64,000 nucleotides of DNA from NCBI GenBank assembly GCA_032164295.1, contig JAJHTX010000001.1, positions 2,294,001 through 2,358,000 on the forward strand, read 5' to 3'. Made by a program: the position numbers and the translations under genes. The notes below the pieces were generated by a model, which ran no database searches, was not told the origin of the DNA, and saw only the letters and a list, made by a program, of their open reading frames with translations. Every line of letters begins with the position of its first letter. Positions within the stretch are counted from its first letter, which is position 1. This document shows, piece by piece, positions 22,677-32,880 of this stretch. The DNA is from Inonotus obliquus. Its lineage: Eukaryota > Basidiomycota > Agaricomycetes > Hymenochaetales > Hymenochaetaceae.

Positions 22677-23315
22677 ATGCTCAAGCGCCGGCGTCCCTCG
22701 ACGCCGCCAGCCTCGTTAGAAGCATTACCCTCGCCGACCTTCTCTGATTTGGACTACGAGAACTACAACACGAAACGCCGACGGATCGTGGCACCCATAC
22801 TCGATGGAAGGCAAAGGGGCTTGCCAATAACTGTAGACGATTGGCCGGATGAAGATGAGGAGTCGCACCTGGATGCATCCGCCACTACCTTCACTGGGGA
22901 CTTGGACTGGACGGAGCAAACTGACCGGTACAAACATACAAACGCATTACTGCACCAACTCCACCTTGAGCACCAACATCGATCTCAGACTTTGCAATCC
23001 GGAACGTTAAATCATGTGCCCCGCAACAGCGATGTTGTACCCTCTTTCCCTGGGCAACACGGGAAGCCCGTGTCTCTAGGAGTTCTGTCGCGGATTCCAT
23101 ATGATCCTCACCCATCGATACCAACCGAACCTTCTAAATACGTAACCGCGGAAGACGAGTTAAAGCAAGTTCGTGCGCATTACGAAGAACACAACCGGTA
23201 TGTTTCCAATTCATCACAGTTTCATCAATCCCTAAATAAATGATCTAGGCTATTGGGTTCTCTGGTACGAGGGCGAATGCAGGACCACCGCCCGAATGCG
23301 GATGAGGTACAATGA
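22677..23315 (+). CDS. Small conserved-looking hypothetical protein
   Basis: Two exons: 22677-23197 and 23249-23315; joined 588 nt, 195 aa. It starts with a basic MLKRRRPSTPP stretch and has a second cluster KRRRIV, both nuclear-signal-like. The middle contains several acidic and His-rich stretches with no recognised domain, and the end is helical, predicted to be charged (EDELKQVRAHYEEHNRLLG). The intron has standard GTATGT...CTAG borders and its removal extends the protein in frame. I do not recognise the family. Placement in a divergent pair with WDR70 suggests a housekeeping nuclear protein, but that is only context. Confidence 0.75.
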
Positions 23316-23625
23316 GTCGGACAAATTCTTTCCTGGTCTGGTAAGGGAGCAGAGCCATCTCTCAAATCTCAAACAAATGGTCTAATGAGCCGAACTTCCA
23401 GCCTGCTCCTGACTTATCGACCAATTTGTTCGAGATCGAAACTACCATTCATTTTGAACGTTTAATTTTTCTAATGTCGTCGTTTATGCTTACTTATTCA
23501 CAAATACTGTACGAATACCACATTCATTCAAAGATCATTTCTCGTATTTTAGTCTTTCCTGTAGTCGTCCCGGAAGGTTGTCAAGAGGCGAGGGAAATAG
23601 ACAGCTAGATTGTAAGATGTATATA
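23316..23625. other. Convergent 3' intergenic region
   Basis: 310 bp between the stop codons of the hypothetical gene and frataxin. T-rich, with no reading frame worth calling. Confidence 0.4.
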
Positions 23626-24323
23626 TCATGACAGTTTGGCTGAAATTTGATCCAGTCCTAACTTGATTTCTCTGTCGAATACTTTACTAAGCTCGTCGTT
23701 CAACAAAGTTTCGATGGAACGACCTTCCCGATAATAATACCAACCATCTTTATCCGGGATATAATCGTATCGTTTTGGTCCACTACCAACTATGGTTAGC
23801 AGACGCAAAGAACAGGCAGCAAATCGAGTACCTGAATGGTGAGGACAGCCAGATTTGCTTATTTGGCGGTTGCTTGTTGATAACATACGTCCCTTTGTCG
23901 GCAAGGTTCAACGTGAGGACACCACTCTAAGTCCGTCGTGAGTCATGTGCATCTTCATGCAACCAACACGACAACGTTATTACTCACAGAATATTCAACT
24001 TCATACTCAGCCTTACCAACATCATCCAGAAGCGTTTCTAATGACTCCAACAGTGCTTCCATCGTAGCGTCCGAGAGTTCGTGATATTTTTCCGCAGAAA
24101 GGTCGCTTTATGAACATCTATGTACCAGTCAGCTTTTACCTCGAAAGGGCAGTGTTACTAACCTCTCATTCACCATTGGCGGCGGCGTAGCCATCGCTGG
24201 GCGACTGACGTGCACGAAGCGCTGAACGGCTGGGCGCCGTACAGTAGCAACCGATTGTCGCGCACGAAGGGCGCTTGATGCGCATGCGCGACGAAGTGTT
24301 CTTGACAATCCTCTTGAGAACAT
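23626..24323 (-). CDS. YFH1: Frataxin (mitochondrial iron-sulfur cluster assembly)
   Basis: Four exons: 24323-24163, 24105-23988, 23926-23832, 23782-23626; joined 531 nt, 176 aa. The first 45 residues are Arg/Ser/Ala-rich without acids, a mitochondrial presequence. The frataxin fold follows: an acidic first helix ([19 protein letters not shown]), then [12 protein letters not shown], the near-invariant [14 protein letters not shown] beta sheet with its Trp, and GPKRYDY. Frataxin binds iron through the acidic ridge and stimulates the Nfs1/Isu desulfurase complex in the matrix. The acceptor choices were fixed by reading frame: the nearest acceptor of exon 2 would put a stop codon in frame, so the exon begins at 24105. 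Confidence 0.95.
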
Positions 24324-25168
24324 TGTGCAAGAGTCAAGGAACCTCACAAGCTCGTCATCTTTAGTTGGTTGTGTCGCGATCGCCGCGGACCCGAGCCACT
24401 CACGTGATACTAACTTCCTTAAACGAAAGTTTCTGATCGACGACGAGACGACTTCCCTTTCATCCATCTGGATACGATGAGTGCTGAGAAGCGAGTCTAC
24501 GTGAGTACTGAGCCATGTCATCTAGTGACAAGATTAAATGCACATAGTCATCGAAAGTATGATAGATATATAGACCTTACCGGTAGTTTTGCTGAAAGTC
24601 CGGAAAAGCCACATACTCGGAACCGGTCTAAATGGCTTCCTTACTGCCTGACCCATTTGGTATTCTGCCGTCAGTGTACCGAGAAATATTCCAAAATGAC
24701 TGTGGACAATAAGTAAGATGAAACAATCCCGCAAGGATTGATGCTGGGGCCAAAGCGGCAATCCGGAATTTGCACTCGTCAGTATCCGATGAGAGATTAC
24801 GCGAGGCTGACATTGTATCTATGCGTAAATGGAAAGGCAGCTGTGGACTCAACTGCTCATCCGGATCATCCAGAGCAACAGTCCGGACCGTCCTGCAGCC
24901 TTAGTATCACCGCTTAACTTGATTTCGTGTTCATACATTGCAAATCATAGGATCTCGTCGACCAATAATGAATTTCGCGCAAGACACGCCTCAATGTGGC
25001 CTTCTTGGCTGTGGCCCTTATTATGTATTAAGAAACAGAAATTGACATTCGATGGATATTCAATTAAATAACAAAATCGTCCAATTGCGAAGCATGATTC
25101 TCGCGTGAAAGCAGACCAGTAAAAGTCACCGCAAATATTCGTCAGTTAGACATCGATTTCTGAACATA
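24324..25168. other. Intergenic region with weak coding signals
   Basis: An ATG at 24479 opens a short exon-like stretch (MSAEKRVY) followed by a consensus donor GTGAGT at 24500, and a forward open frame at about 24733-24899 reads as a plausible exon (IDAGAKAAIRNLHSSV...). I could not join them with confidence, and neither has a recognised family. It may be a small gene driven from the frataxin promoter, or a decayed one. The 3' part (24900-25168) holds nothing recognisable beyond the 3' UTR of the BIM1-like gene. Confidence 0.25.
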
Positions 25169-26033
25169 TTAAAACAGTGAAAAGATAGTCGCTGCAAGGA
25201 GCCCGAGCAATCCACTGGTCTCCCGAAGGAGGGGAACGGCAGCGCCCGAAGCAGTGCTATCCGTACTAGTCGCAGCTGTAGCTGTGGAGCTAGCAGAACC
25301 CGTAGTTGAGTTTGAGACGAGGTTGGTGCAATTTACGTCGGAAGGAGTGGTAGCATTACTCGACAAAGTCAAGTCCGCGCACTAAAAGGATGCATCAATG
25401 CGGTACCATTCAATAACTGATATCGAAAAGGAGGAATGGAAAGCCGAGGGAAATAAAACTAACCTGGAATAAGTTGCCATCACCGCCATTGAACTGCACT
25501 TGGAGGGTGACGTTCGAGCCATCTTGTACGCCCGTGATGTTGAGGCTCTCAATGTCGACGGCTATGCAAGCAAGTCCTTCACCGGTGGTCTTGAAGGGCT
25601 GGACAGCGAGAGGAAGTGTTTGACCAGACGCCGAGGTATTGAAGACAGAAAAGTTGGTCGGATTTTGTTCGACGGATATCAACACCTGGACTGTGATGGA
25701 TGTCACATCAGACGGTTACTAGAGCTCAGTATAATCATCCCTTTGCTTACCCGACCAGGAGGGGTGTTCACTGTTCAAGGTTATGAATCCTTGACCGAGC
25801 GGGAAAGTCGTCCTGTTATCAACAGCGTTCGTAAACCCATCTGCAATATAAGCGGATAGCGAGGATTAGACATAGTAGACGAAACTCTGCAACAACTGAC
25901 CGCAAAAGTTCGGTTCCTGGTCTTCAACAAAAGCGCCGCGGGGTTCAGGGAACTGCAACTGGAAATGGGCATGCACAGATGTTGCAAAAGCAAGAAGCCC
26001 GGAGAGTAGTAAAGACTTTCGGTTGAACATCAT
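25169..26033 (-). CDS. BIM1-like (X325/LPMO-like) copper-binding GPI protein, copy A
   Basis: Four exons: 26033-25901, 25840-25751, 25690-25464, 25381-25169; joined 663 nt, 220 aa. A 22-residue signal peptide ends SVHA, so the mature protein begins [11 protein letters not shown]: an N-terminal His ready to form a copper histidine brace, as in the X325/BIM1 family. A conserved His (NSEHPSW), the FPLGQGFI core and four Cys (NFCG, LACIA, CADLT, NCTN) are shared with copy B. NNT-type glycosylation sites and a Ser/Thr/Ala-rich stalk precede a hydrophobic C terminus ([14 protein letters not shown]) typical of GPI attachment. In Cryptococcus, Bim1 delivers copper with Ctr1. A TATA-like ATATAAAA lies near 26108-26115. 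Family assignment is firm; the transport role is inferred. Confidence 0.88.
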
Positions 26034-26637
26034 GAGTGGCCTAATGTACGATATTTTGAGGAGCAAATGAAAACCGATGTTGGTGGGGAACAGATGTACC
26101 ACTGCATTTTATATCCGCGCTGTCTGTCGTCAGTTATGGAAGAAACTCCCAGGTCCCAAATGAGGAAATCGAGTAAAACTTTTTCTTAACTCCTTCATCA
26201 GCCATCTACTGTTACTAATCATCATCAGTATGTGAAGAGCGAAGCGCGACGACGGGCAAGCAGCCTACCTAGAACTCTCGATACTCTTACTAGCGAAAGA
26301 ACTTCCGATGATGCGCGGCGTCCTATCGCGTGTTTGCACTGTCCGGATCGAATGGTTGCTGTCCATCCCCTTCGAAAGATTGACTAGCGGTTGTAAGCCT
26401 AGTACCAGTGTTAACACCAGTCATCTTATAGTGGTCGTTGAGAATTCTGCATTCGCATGGGTAATCGATGACTTTGGGTAAATGACTACAGCTGGTAAAG
26501 CAGTATAACAAATCCTTCCAGACTGTGATCTAACAACACACGGCAGCGAAAAAATGGCAATAGTAATCCGAATGAATTCCATACAAAGCAAGAGCACGGT
26601 ACGTTGCGCGGAATACATAGCGACAGAACAAACAGAG
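26034..26637. other. Promoter of BIM1-like copy A and 3' flank of Ctr gene
   Basis: 604 bp between two reverse-strand genes. It holds the TATA-like element near 26110. A TTTGCTC heptamer (reverse strand, 26067-26061), similar to yeast Mac1 sites, lies inside the probable 5' leader and may be chance. No coding exon seen. Confidence 0.35.
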
Positions 26638-27291
26638 CTAATGGTTATGAGCACCAAACTCAGCGACTGAGAGACGACCGAAGACAACTTCCCCAACTCC
26701 TAGACCCGCAACAATCGTAATAATATATGCAGCTTGGTAAGTCCTAGGAATGACAGATAAGAGCGAGAATGCGTGCGCATTGACTAGGCGACACTTACAT
26801 GACAGCCAGCATGAGAGCGAAATGAATGAGCGACTGCAAGGCGTGCATAGCACCACGGGAAATATCGTGCGACCATATGAAGGGAGGGATAACTCGCGTT
26901 CTCGTTACGCGAGGGGCCGATAAAGACACCTGACTCGCCTTCGCATCGCCGTTTGAGTTATCGTTCAGATACAACTTGCGTTCTACGAGAGTCTTGGCTC
27001 TGCAAGTTGAGCCAATCAGCATATAGATGTAGTCAAAACAGGCAGAGATAGTAACCTTTGTCTCCAATGTGCCTCCATTATAGAGCGCATTGCGGAAATA
27101 AATCTCTCAGATACTGCGAGGAAGAATAGGAAGATGGCGGCGCCCGCAATCGCACCCTTCGAACTAGGGGCGATATCCTTGAAGAACAGGGCATCACCTC
27201 CGTGAATGTGAAGGTAGGGCGTCATGCTATGCATCATTGCCGACATTGACGAGTCGTCAGACGTATCGGATGATGAGTGATCGTGGCTCAT
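26638..27291 (-). CDS. CTR: Ctr-family high-affinity copper transporter
   Basis: Three exons: 27291-27056, 26999-26799, 26743-26638; joined 543 nt, 180 aa. The N terminus is rich in His and Met (MSHDHSS..., SAMMHSM) as in copper-capturing ectodomains. The next part, GGDALFFKDIAPSS, matches the region just before TM1 in fungal Ctr proteins. TM1 is about 47-66. TM2 contains the hallmark MxxxM (FALMLAVMTYQ), rebuilt across the second intron, and TM3 contains GxxxG (VAGLGVGEVVFG). These are the copper-path and packing motifs of Ctr trimers. The cytosolic loop between TM1 and TM2 is about 55 residues. The tail ends GAHNH rather than a Cys cluster. It sits between two BIM1-like genes, suggesting joint copper uptake at the plasma membrane. 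Confidence 0.93.
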
Positions 27292-28239
27292 CGTGGGTTT
27301 CCAGAACTTATGCGAAGGCGATAGGAAGGGTCAGAGTTAGTTTATAGGTACAGTACAAAACAGCCGTGATGACGGGTGTGACATTGTCACACTCGGTAGA
27401 ATTAGAACCAGTTCCATGGACTGAGGGCCATGGACCGACCGTTGATGAGTCCATTGGTCTCAGGACCCTTGCACTACACCTTACGTAATCGTACCACGGA
27501 CTGTTATGGTCATTTCGACTTCCTCTCCTCGTTGTCTGGTTAATATGGTCCGCAAAGACAATACGGTCCCAGTCGAAGAAAGACTTAGCTAGACTGGATT
27601 GGGAGACAAAGCTCCGACAAACGTCTCGAATACGGATGAGTCGGAGCGCCAAAGTACTCGCACATGCACGAGCCAGGAAGGGATAGTTAAATGCTGTCGC
27701 TCAGATAAGGTCAAAGGCATGTAAGAGGTGCTGGTTTCCTGAGGCTTCGCTCACACCAGCACCTTTCGAAATTGAACCAAGTAGTAATGCCGCGCTTTCA
27801 ATGTGTGCGAAATCGAGGGCAGAAAAGTCAGAACGCGAGTATCCCAGCGGGGAAGTAGGTATGCCAGAGGTGATATAGATCGAAAATAAAGCAGCATCCG
27901 AACGTGTAGCGACGTGGAGATTGCAAAGGAGAAATGATCGAGCTTCGTGAGGACAACGCTCCCACTCGACCATGGACAACGGTCACCAGAAGGGTTTTGC
28001 GTCATTAAAAGGAAGCATCGAGGCAAGACCATAGGTGTAAGGGGCCAAGCAACGGCGCAGACGATGAAGGCGTGCTGTAGACGACATGATGGATGGAGGA
28101 GAGACGGGTTGGGTTGAGTAAGTAAGGTGAGCCATTTTAGCGGAAATGGCTCATGGGAGCAAGACCCCGAAACCATCTGTTGGTCGTGAGAATATAGTGT
28201 TTACTAATATTCTGTTGTGCCTCTCACTATCCCCTCATC
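27292..28239. other. Region between Ctr and rhodanese genes
   Basis: 948 bp forming the divergent promoters of Ctr (reverse) and rhodanese (forward). Reverse-strand open frames of 92-141 codons (27701-27979, 27751-28176) overlap each other in different frames. None matches a known family or splices cleanly, so I call no gene. Confidence 0.35.
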
Positions 28240-28837
28240 ATGCTCAGAGTCGTCCTAGCAAGGCGTCACCTCTCTACGAGGTCAATTAGACCAGTCGTCG
28301 TTGCGCGAAGAACACCTTTCGCGTTCGTCTCAGCTCGCCTCAACTCAAGTCAATCCTCAAAAATAGAACCATTCTGGAATGCACCAATCCTCACTTATGA
28401 GCAACTCAAGCCGCGCACTGAACAACCAAGTCCGGTAGATATGCGTTTTACTAGTATTTTCCTTCTCACTGACATTCTCTCATAGAATGCCTACCTTATC
28501 GATGTGAGGGAACCTGATGAAGTCATCCTCGGCTCCATCCCCTCTTCCGTTAATCTACCGCTCTCCGTCATCGCCGAGTCGCTACATCTCAATCCAGTGG
28601 CTTTCAAGGAAAAGTTTGGATTTGAGAAACCCAAGCAGAACCAGGAAATTGTATTTTATTGCCGAAGTGGTAAAAGGAGCGCAACGGCTGCGGACATAGC
28701 TAGAAGGAAAGGATATGCAAAGTACGTGCACTGACTACTCTGCGGGAAGGAAGATATTTACTTTCTTTGAAAGTGTACTCAACTATGAAGGCTCTTGGCT
28801 TGACTGGACAGCAAGGGAACAAGGCAAGAACTCGTAA
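28240..28837 (+). CDS. Mitochondrial rhodanese-domain sulfurtransferase
   Basis: Three exons: 28240-28434, 28486-28721, 28774-28837; joined 495 nt, 164 aa. The first about 40 residues are Arg/Ser/Val-rich without acids, a presequence. A single rhodanese domain follows: TYEQL opening, LIDVREPDEV, the INLP-like SVNLPLS, and the active loop CRSGKRSA with catalytic Cys124, then the C-terminal signature NYEGSWLDW typical of single-domain enzymes such as yeast Rdl1/Rdl2 and human TSTD. It transfers sulfane sulfur, probably in mitochondria. It lies inside the copper locus between the Ctr and second BIM1-like gene; whether it takes part in copper or sulfur handling there is not shown by sequence. Confidence 0.92.
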
Positions 28838-29474
28838 AGAATCTAGTTATGAGTGTAACAACGGATTTATGTACTTGCAGTACGGTTTGCAATCGAAGTT
28901 CTGCTCTATATTCACGAAATGATCTTCCAGATACTGTACGGGACTCTTATAACTCAGAAAGAATCTGAAGGCACAAGCACACCTTACTTCGTCGGGCTAG
29001 AATACCGTGTTCCCTTCTCTACTCCAACCCAGCGAAGCAGCGGAAGCATCAACAAGCTGCCTAATTAACTGGAGATGACACAGCCAGTTAACTACGATTC
29101 GTGACACGGTGTTGAACCTTTCGTGGTCCATCCTGGTCTATCGCCAAGAGATTATTCCTCTGGACTGTTCGGGATTTCAGGGGAGCTCGGAGACCCTCAG
29201 GATACCATGGAGAAAACAAGGAACGGTTCAGACATGTCTTGCCTAGGCCAAGAGACTTGTGGATTGGGCCAAGACGTCCAAGCCAAATCACAAACAACGC
29301 ACAAACTTTGATGAAAAAGTTCTTTTCCTTCACCATTAAAGTCAACCCATCCAGGTTGCATTGTCTGTCTTTGGCTTGAGCTCGTACATAAAGCAGAGGA
29401 AGAAATTACCTACTTTCGATCGAAGTAGAGGTTCGGCCTGCGTCTCCCGCTCCCGCGCGTACATTTTGCACATC
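28838..29474. other. Upstream region of BIM1-like copy B
   Basis: 637 bp between two forward genes. No coding exon and no clear regulatory motif were recognised; a TATA-like ACATAAAG is seen near 29385. Confidence 0.35.
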
Positions 29475-30274
29475 ATGGTCCTTAAATCGTTCTTCGCTCT
29501 GTCATCTATGGTGGCATTCGCCGCAGCTCACTTCGAGATCTCGTATCCGGAACCTCGAGGTCCCTTCGTCTCTGATCAACAAACGGAATTCTGCGGTCAG
29601 TTTGGTCTCACTTTTTTCTATCCGTTCGTATCATCTAACTCGCCATTAGATGGGTATACGGAAGCATCATCTAGCCGTACCGATTTCCCCCTCTCGGGTG
29701 GGTTCATTAGGCTCAACAACAGCCACACTGAATTCTCAGGTAAATAAGTAATCCGACCCCATCTCTATATCACGTACTTATGTCTGACGCACGGATAGCG
29801 GCTGTGCTCATCTCTATTGAGGAGAGCCCCTCTAACTTCAGTGTCTTCAACACGTCCACGACGGGAGTTGAGCTACCCTTCGCTGTAGATTGGTTCTCGG
29901 CTGAGGGCTCTGGAGAAATTTGTATCCCCATCGACATTGCCTCGCTCAACATCGAAGGTGTTGGTGACGGCTCCAACATCACCCTCCAGACCATGCTCAC
30001 TGGTGGTCACGGCAATCTCTACCAGGTAAATCGTCCTCTCTATGTGTTGAGGTTTTTAATGTTCTAAAGTTCATCGTTTCAGTGCGTCGATGTTACGCTG
30101 CGGGAGAATGCCGCAGCGCCGGAGGACGTCACTTGCTCTCGCACGGTTGATACCTCTGTTGGCGTGGAGGAATCGGACCACGACAACGATCATGATGATG
30201 ACTCTAGTGCCCAGCGTCTCGTTGCTTTAGCTCCCGGGCTCCTTGGTATCGCAACTGCTATGTTGCTCATCTAA
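29475..30274 (+). CDS. BIM1-like (X325/LPMO-like) copper-binding GPI protein, copy B
   Basis: Four exons: 29475-29595, 29650-29739, 29799-30025, 30083-30274; joined 630 nt, 209 aa. An 18-residue signal peptide ends FAAA and the mature protein begins HFEISYPEPRGPF, again with an N-terminal His for copper. The core motifs DFPLSGGFIRL, NNSH and NFSVFNTS and four Cys match copy A. The stalk differs: it is rich in Asp and His (SDHDNDHDDDSS), a possible extra metal-binding stretch absent from copy A. The hydrophobic C terminus (PGLLGIATAMLLI) suggests GPI anchoring. Exons 2 and 3 have exactly the same lengths (90 and 227 nt) and phases as in copy A, so the two arose by duplication. It is transcribed away from the rest of the locus. 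Confidence 0.88.
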
Positions 30275-30551
30275 AATAGCGGAACGTGTTTCAGATCGGA
30301 TTCGTTAGATGTTCATGTGAACGCGGACTCTTACGATTGTTTTACATACCTTACATGTCATGACAGTGATGCTCTTGGGAATCATAAGGTGTTTGCGTTA
30401 TGGATGATAATGATATATTACAGTGCAGTAAACAAAAGGAAACGAATAGATCCCTCGTCATCGTTAACTCGTCTAGTTTATTAAAGCTGTTGCACATACA
30501 AGACCAGAAGATATTCAAAGCGACAAATGTCATATTCCATACCAGCAGGTA

Positions 30552-31643
30552 TCATGAATTCTCGATTCTACCCAGTTGTTTCTTCGCACCCTTTAACTTG
30601 CCACCCACGCGATCTACTTCGTTCGTCAGATCATCCAACATCTCGTTATGCTCCGAAATCTCCTGGTTGATTGCAAGTCCGAGCTGACGATGTCGGGCAA
30701 GGATTGTGGTCAACTGCGCCGCATAGGAGTCCTGCTCGTCAATCTTTGTCTGTTGAAGTTGGTAGACACCATAGTCGTCTAGAGGTCGTGTTTGCTCTGT
30801 CTCTTCGGCGGGAGCGGAGGCGCCGAATACGCGCGCAAAGGGTCGATTTGTAGTGGCATGTGAAGGACCGAGCAACTCTGCCCGATCGACTTCCGACGCA
30901 GGGTTCTTGTTGGCAGGTACACTAGACGCGAACGCACGCGATGCACTTCGGGAAGCAATCATCATTTTGCCCAATTTCTCGCAATCATCCTGCAGGCGCG
31001 CAATCATATCTGTCCTCCGTTGCATTTCGCCCTCACTCAAACCCGCGGAGGCGAGTGCTTTGAGTCCTTCGGCTAGGTTTCCGAGGCGACTGAGGGAGGC
31101 GGCGAGTTTCTTTTTTGCTTGGACGTTTGTGGAATGTGCGGATACAACGTCACCTCGATCGGCGAGAGCGTCACGTTTGTTGACGTCTGCTCGGATGTCC
31201 CGTACTCGGTTCTGTAAGTCCAGATGTTCGTCCAGCCATGATGATGAGGTGAAGTCTGAAGGTGGACCTCCTTCAATGCCGTCTTTCCTGCTCGTGGGTA
31301 TACCCAAGAATTGCTTGAAAATGTATGAATCTCGCCATCGACTATCCTTTGAGCTGATGATTGCTCTTAGGTACTGTTCTAGACCTTCCATCCTCTCTTG
31401 TAGAACCTCCGGGTTTCCCTTTGAGCGGAACATCGAGAATGAATGTTTCGGTGGGAGAGGATGAGGAGGTGCTTCGCCAACAGATTTGGTGAGGTCTGTG
31501 TGTAAATCGTCGAATTCCGAGTATCTTCTCCACATTAGCCATGATCGAACGGAAGCCTGTACGTCTATTTTGTATACGATATGAGATTTTGGAGTTGAGC
31601 GCTCTTCGTGACCGAGGATGCGTACTGACTGAATGGCGGTCAT
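30552..31643 (-). CDS. VAM7: Vam7-type vacuolar SNARE (PX + Qc-SNARE)
   Basis: One exon, 363 aa. Residues 1-118 are a PX domain with the phosphoinositide-binding WRRYSEFDDL and the PPKHSF loop. A long helical linker follows. Residues about 295-358 form a SNARE motif (QTKIDEQDSYAAQLTTIL ... LGLAINQEISEHNEMLDDL) with the zero-layer Gln at about 327. No membrane anchor is present. PX plus a C-terminal Qc-SNARE without a transmembrane helix is the Vam7 design: the protein is held on the vacuole by PI3P and the HOPS complex and completes the vacuolar fusion SNARE bundle. Unusually for this window it has no intron. Confidence 0.92.
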   Translation of the reverse strand: MTAIQSVRILGHEERSTPKSHIVYKIDVQASVRSWLMWRRYSEFDDLHTDLTKSVGEAPPHPLPPKHSFSMFRSKGNPEVLQERMEGLEQYLRAIISSKDSRWRDSYIFKQFLGIPTSRKDGIEGGPPSDFTSSSWLDEHLDLQNRVRDIRADVNKRDALADRGDVVSAHSTNVQAKKKLAASLSRLGNLAEGLKALASAGLSEGEMQRRTDMIARLQDDCEKLGKMMIASRSASRAFASSVPANKNPASEVDRAELLGPSHATTNRPFARVFGASAPAEETEQTRPLDDYGVYQLQQTKIDEQDSYAAQLTTILARHRQLGLAINQEISEHNEMLDDLTNEVDRVGGKLKGAKKQLGRIENS

Positions 31644-31920
31644 GGCTCAGAGGGGATATGAGGTGAGCTGTGATGAAGAAGAGCTGATGCTGATCCGCCC
31701 AGTACCGTAAATGTGTGGCGATGATGCCAAAATCCATGTATATATTTCTCTGTGTTAGTTGTCTCCCACAACGCTCCTATCACGCCAGCCAACATACCCA
31801 CGGGTGCTTGTGCAGCATCCGACCCGTCTCTGCTCCTCGGCACCGTCATTAAAATCGATCACGTTCATTTCACTCACTATTTGCGTCTCGCTCACCTTAT
31901 CACCCAACGCCAACATCATC

Positions 31921-32880
31921 ATGGCGAGCAACACTGCACTCTCTCTTTTGGTTCTAAGCGTTCTTTCATCTTTCTGTCGAGCACAGACGGAGCTATCTAT
32001 CTTCAGCGAACCACCTACTCCTGTCTTACCCCCTTCCTCACCCGAGTTCACACCCAATGGCCCTTCATCCTCCTTTGATTCACTCGGTACAGGTTCATCA
32101 ACCAGCCCTACTACGACAATTATTGGCCTGTGAGTAGTCGCTCTTCTATCATGTTATTGAAAAGGGGCTGAACGCCTTCTGGGTCACTCAGTTCTCAGCC
32201 AACCTTCCCACCGACGTTAACTTCTTGCTTCATACCGCCGACTGGTACAATAAGAACTAAGCAAATATTGGAGTACGCACATGTTCTTGCGGCGCTAGTT
32301 GCTTGATGCTGATATATTGCACTTAGTCCGGCCGCGCCTACACAGCCCGTGGGCGCAGAATGTGTTGAGGTTATCCGAGCATCTGGTCATACCATTAAAG
32401 CCGAATTGTACGTGGTGCTTTCTTACTCACTTCGAGTGCAATAGGTTTCATGTACCGTCCTATTTCAAGATTCACGGTTGCCGAAGACGGTTCGACCATC
32501 CCGGCCAGCGTCTTATTACCACAATCAACTCCGGGAACAATTTCGGCTTCTTCATCAAGCACATCGATTGGTACTGGTCCCATAGTTGGCGCGGTAATTG
32601 GATCCGTGTTCGGTGTACTACTTATCGGGACGGCAAGTACCCATCCTCCTTACAAAGCGCACAAGATGGAATTCTCATACAATTACGTAGACCATCTTCT
32701 GGATTCGAAAGCAACGACGCTCAAGCAAGGCCGCCGGTAACTGGGTCAATCGACCCGCGGGTTGGGCTCGAGACGAAAAGGCGCCGTCGACTATTATTGG
32801 TAAGAAGTTCGTCTTCTTTACTTCGTGAGCTGCTTATTCATCGACCTCGTGTAGAAATGAGCCGGCGTGATGGCGTCTAA
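31921..32880 (+). CDS. Secreted or type I single-pass membrane protein, function unknown
   Basis: Exons 31921-32129, 32327-32407, 32470-32614, 32691-32799, 32855-32880; joined 570 nt, 189 aa. A further 81-nt exon at 32192-32272 is in phase and may be included (216 aa). The N terminus is a signal peptide ending FCRA. A Ser/Thr/Pro-rich ectodomain (PPTPVLPPSSPE) with few Cys is followed by one transmembrane helix (GPIVGAVIGSVFGTIFW) and a basic cytosolic tail starting RKQRRSSK and ending with a charged EMSRRDGV. The helix-to-tail junction is restored only by removing 32615-32690. This plan is common in Agaricomycete surface proteins, but I recognise no domain, so a sensor or wall-linked role is speculation. 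Confidence 0.7.

Noticed and set aside
26061..26067. TTTGCTC (reverse strand), resembling yeast Mac1 copper elements, near BIM1-like copy A
   Set aside because: One heptamer, in the probable 5' leader rather than upstream of the TATA-like element, and not seen in the Ctr or copy B promoters.
27751..28176. Reverse frame of 141 codons upstream of Ctr
   Set aside because: Overlaps other frames, no recognised domain, and no splice that improves it.
30853..31464. Forward frame of 203 codons opposite VAM7
   Set aside because: Antisense shadow of an intronless coding exon; the reverse strand gives complete PX and SNARE domains.
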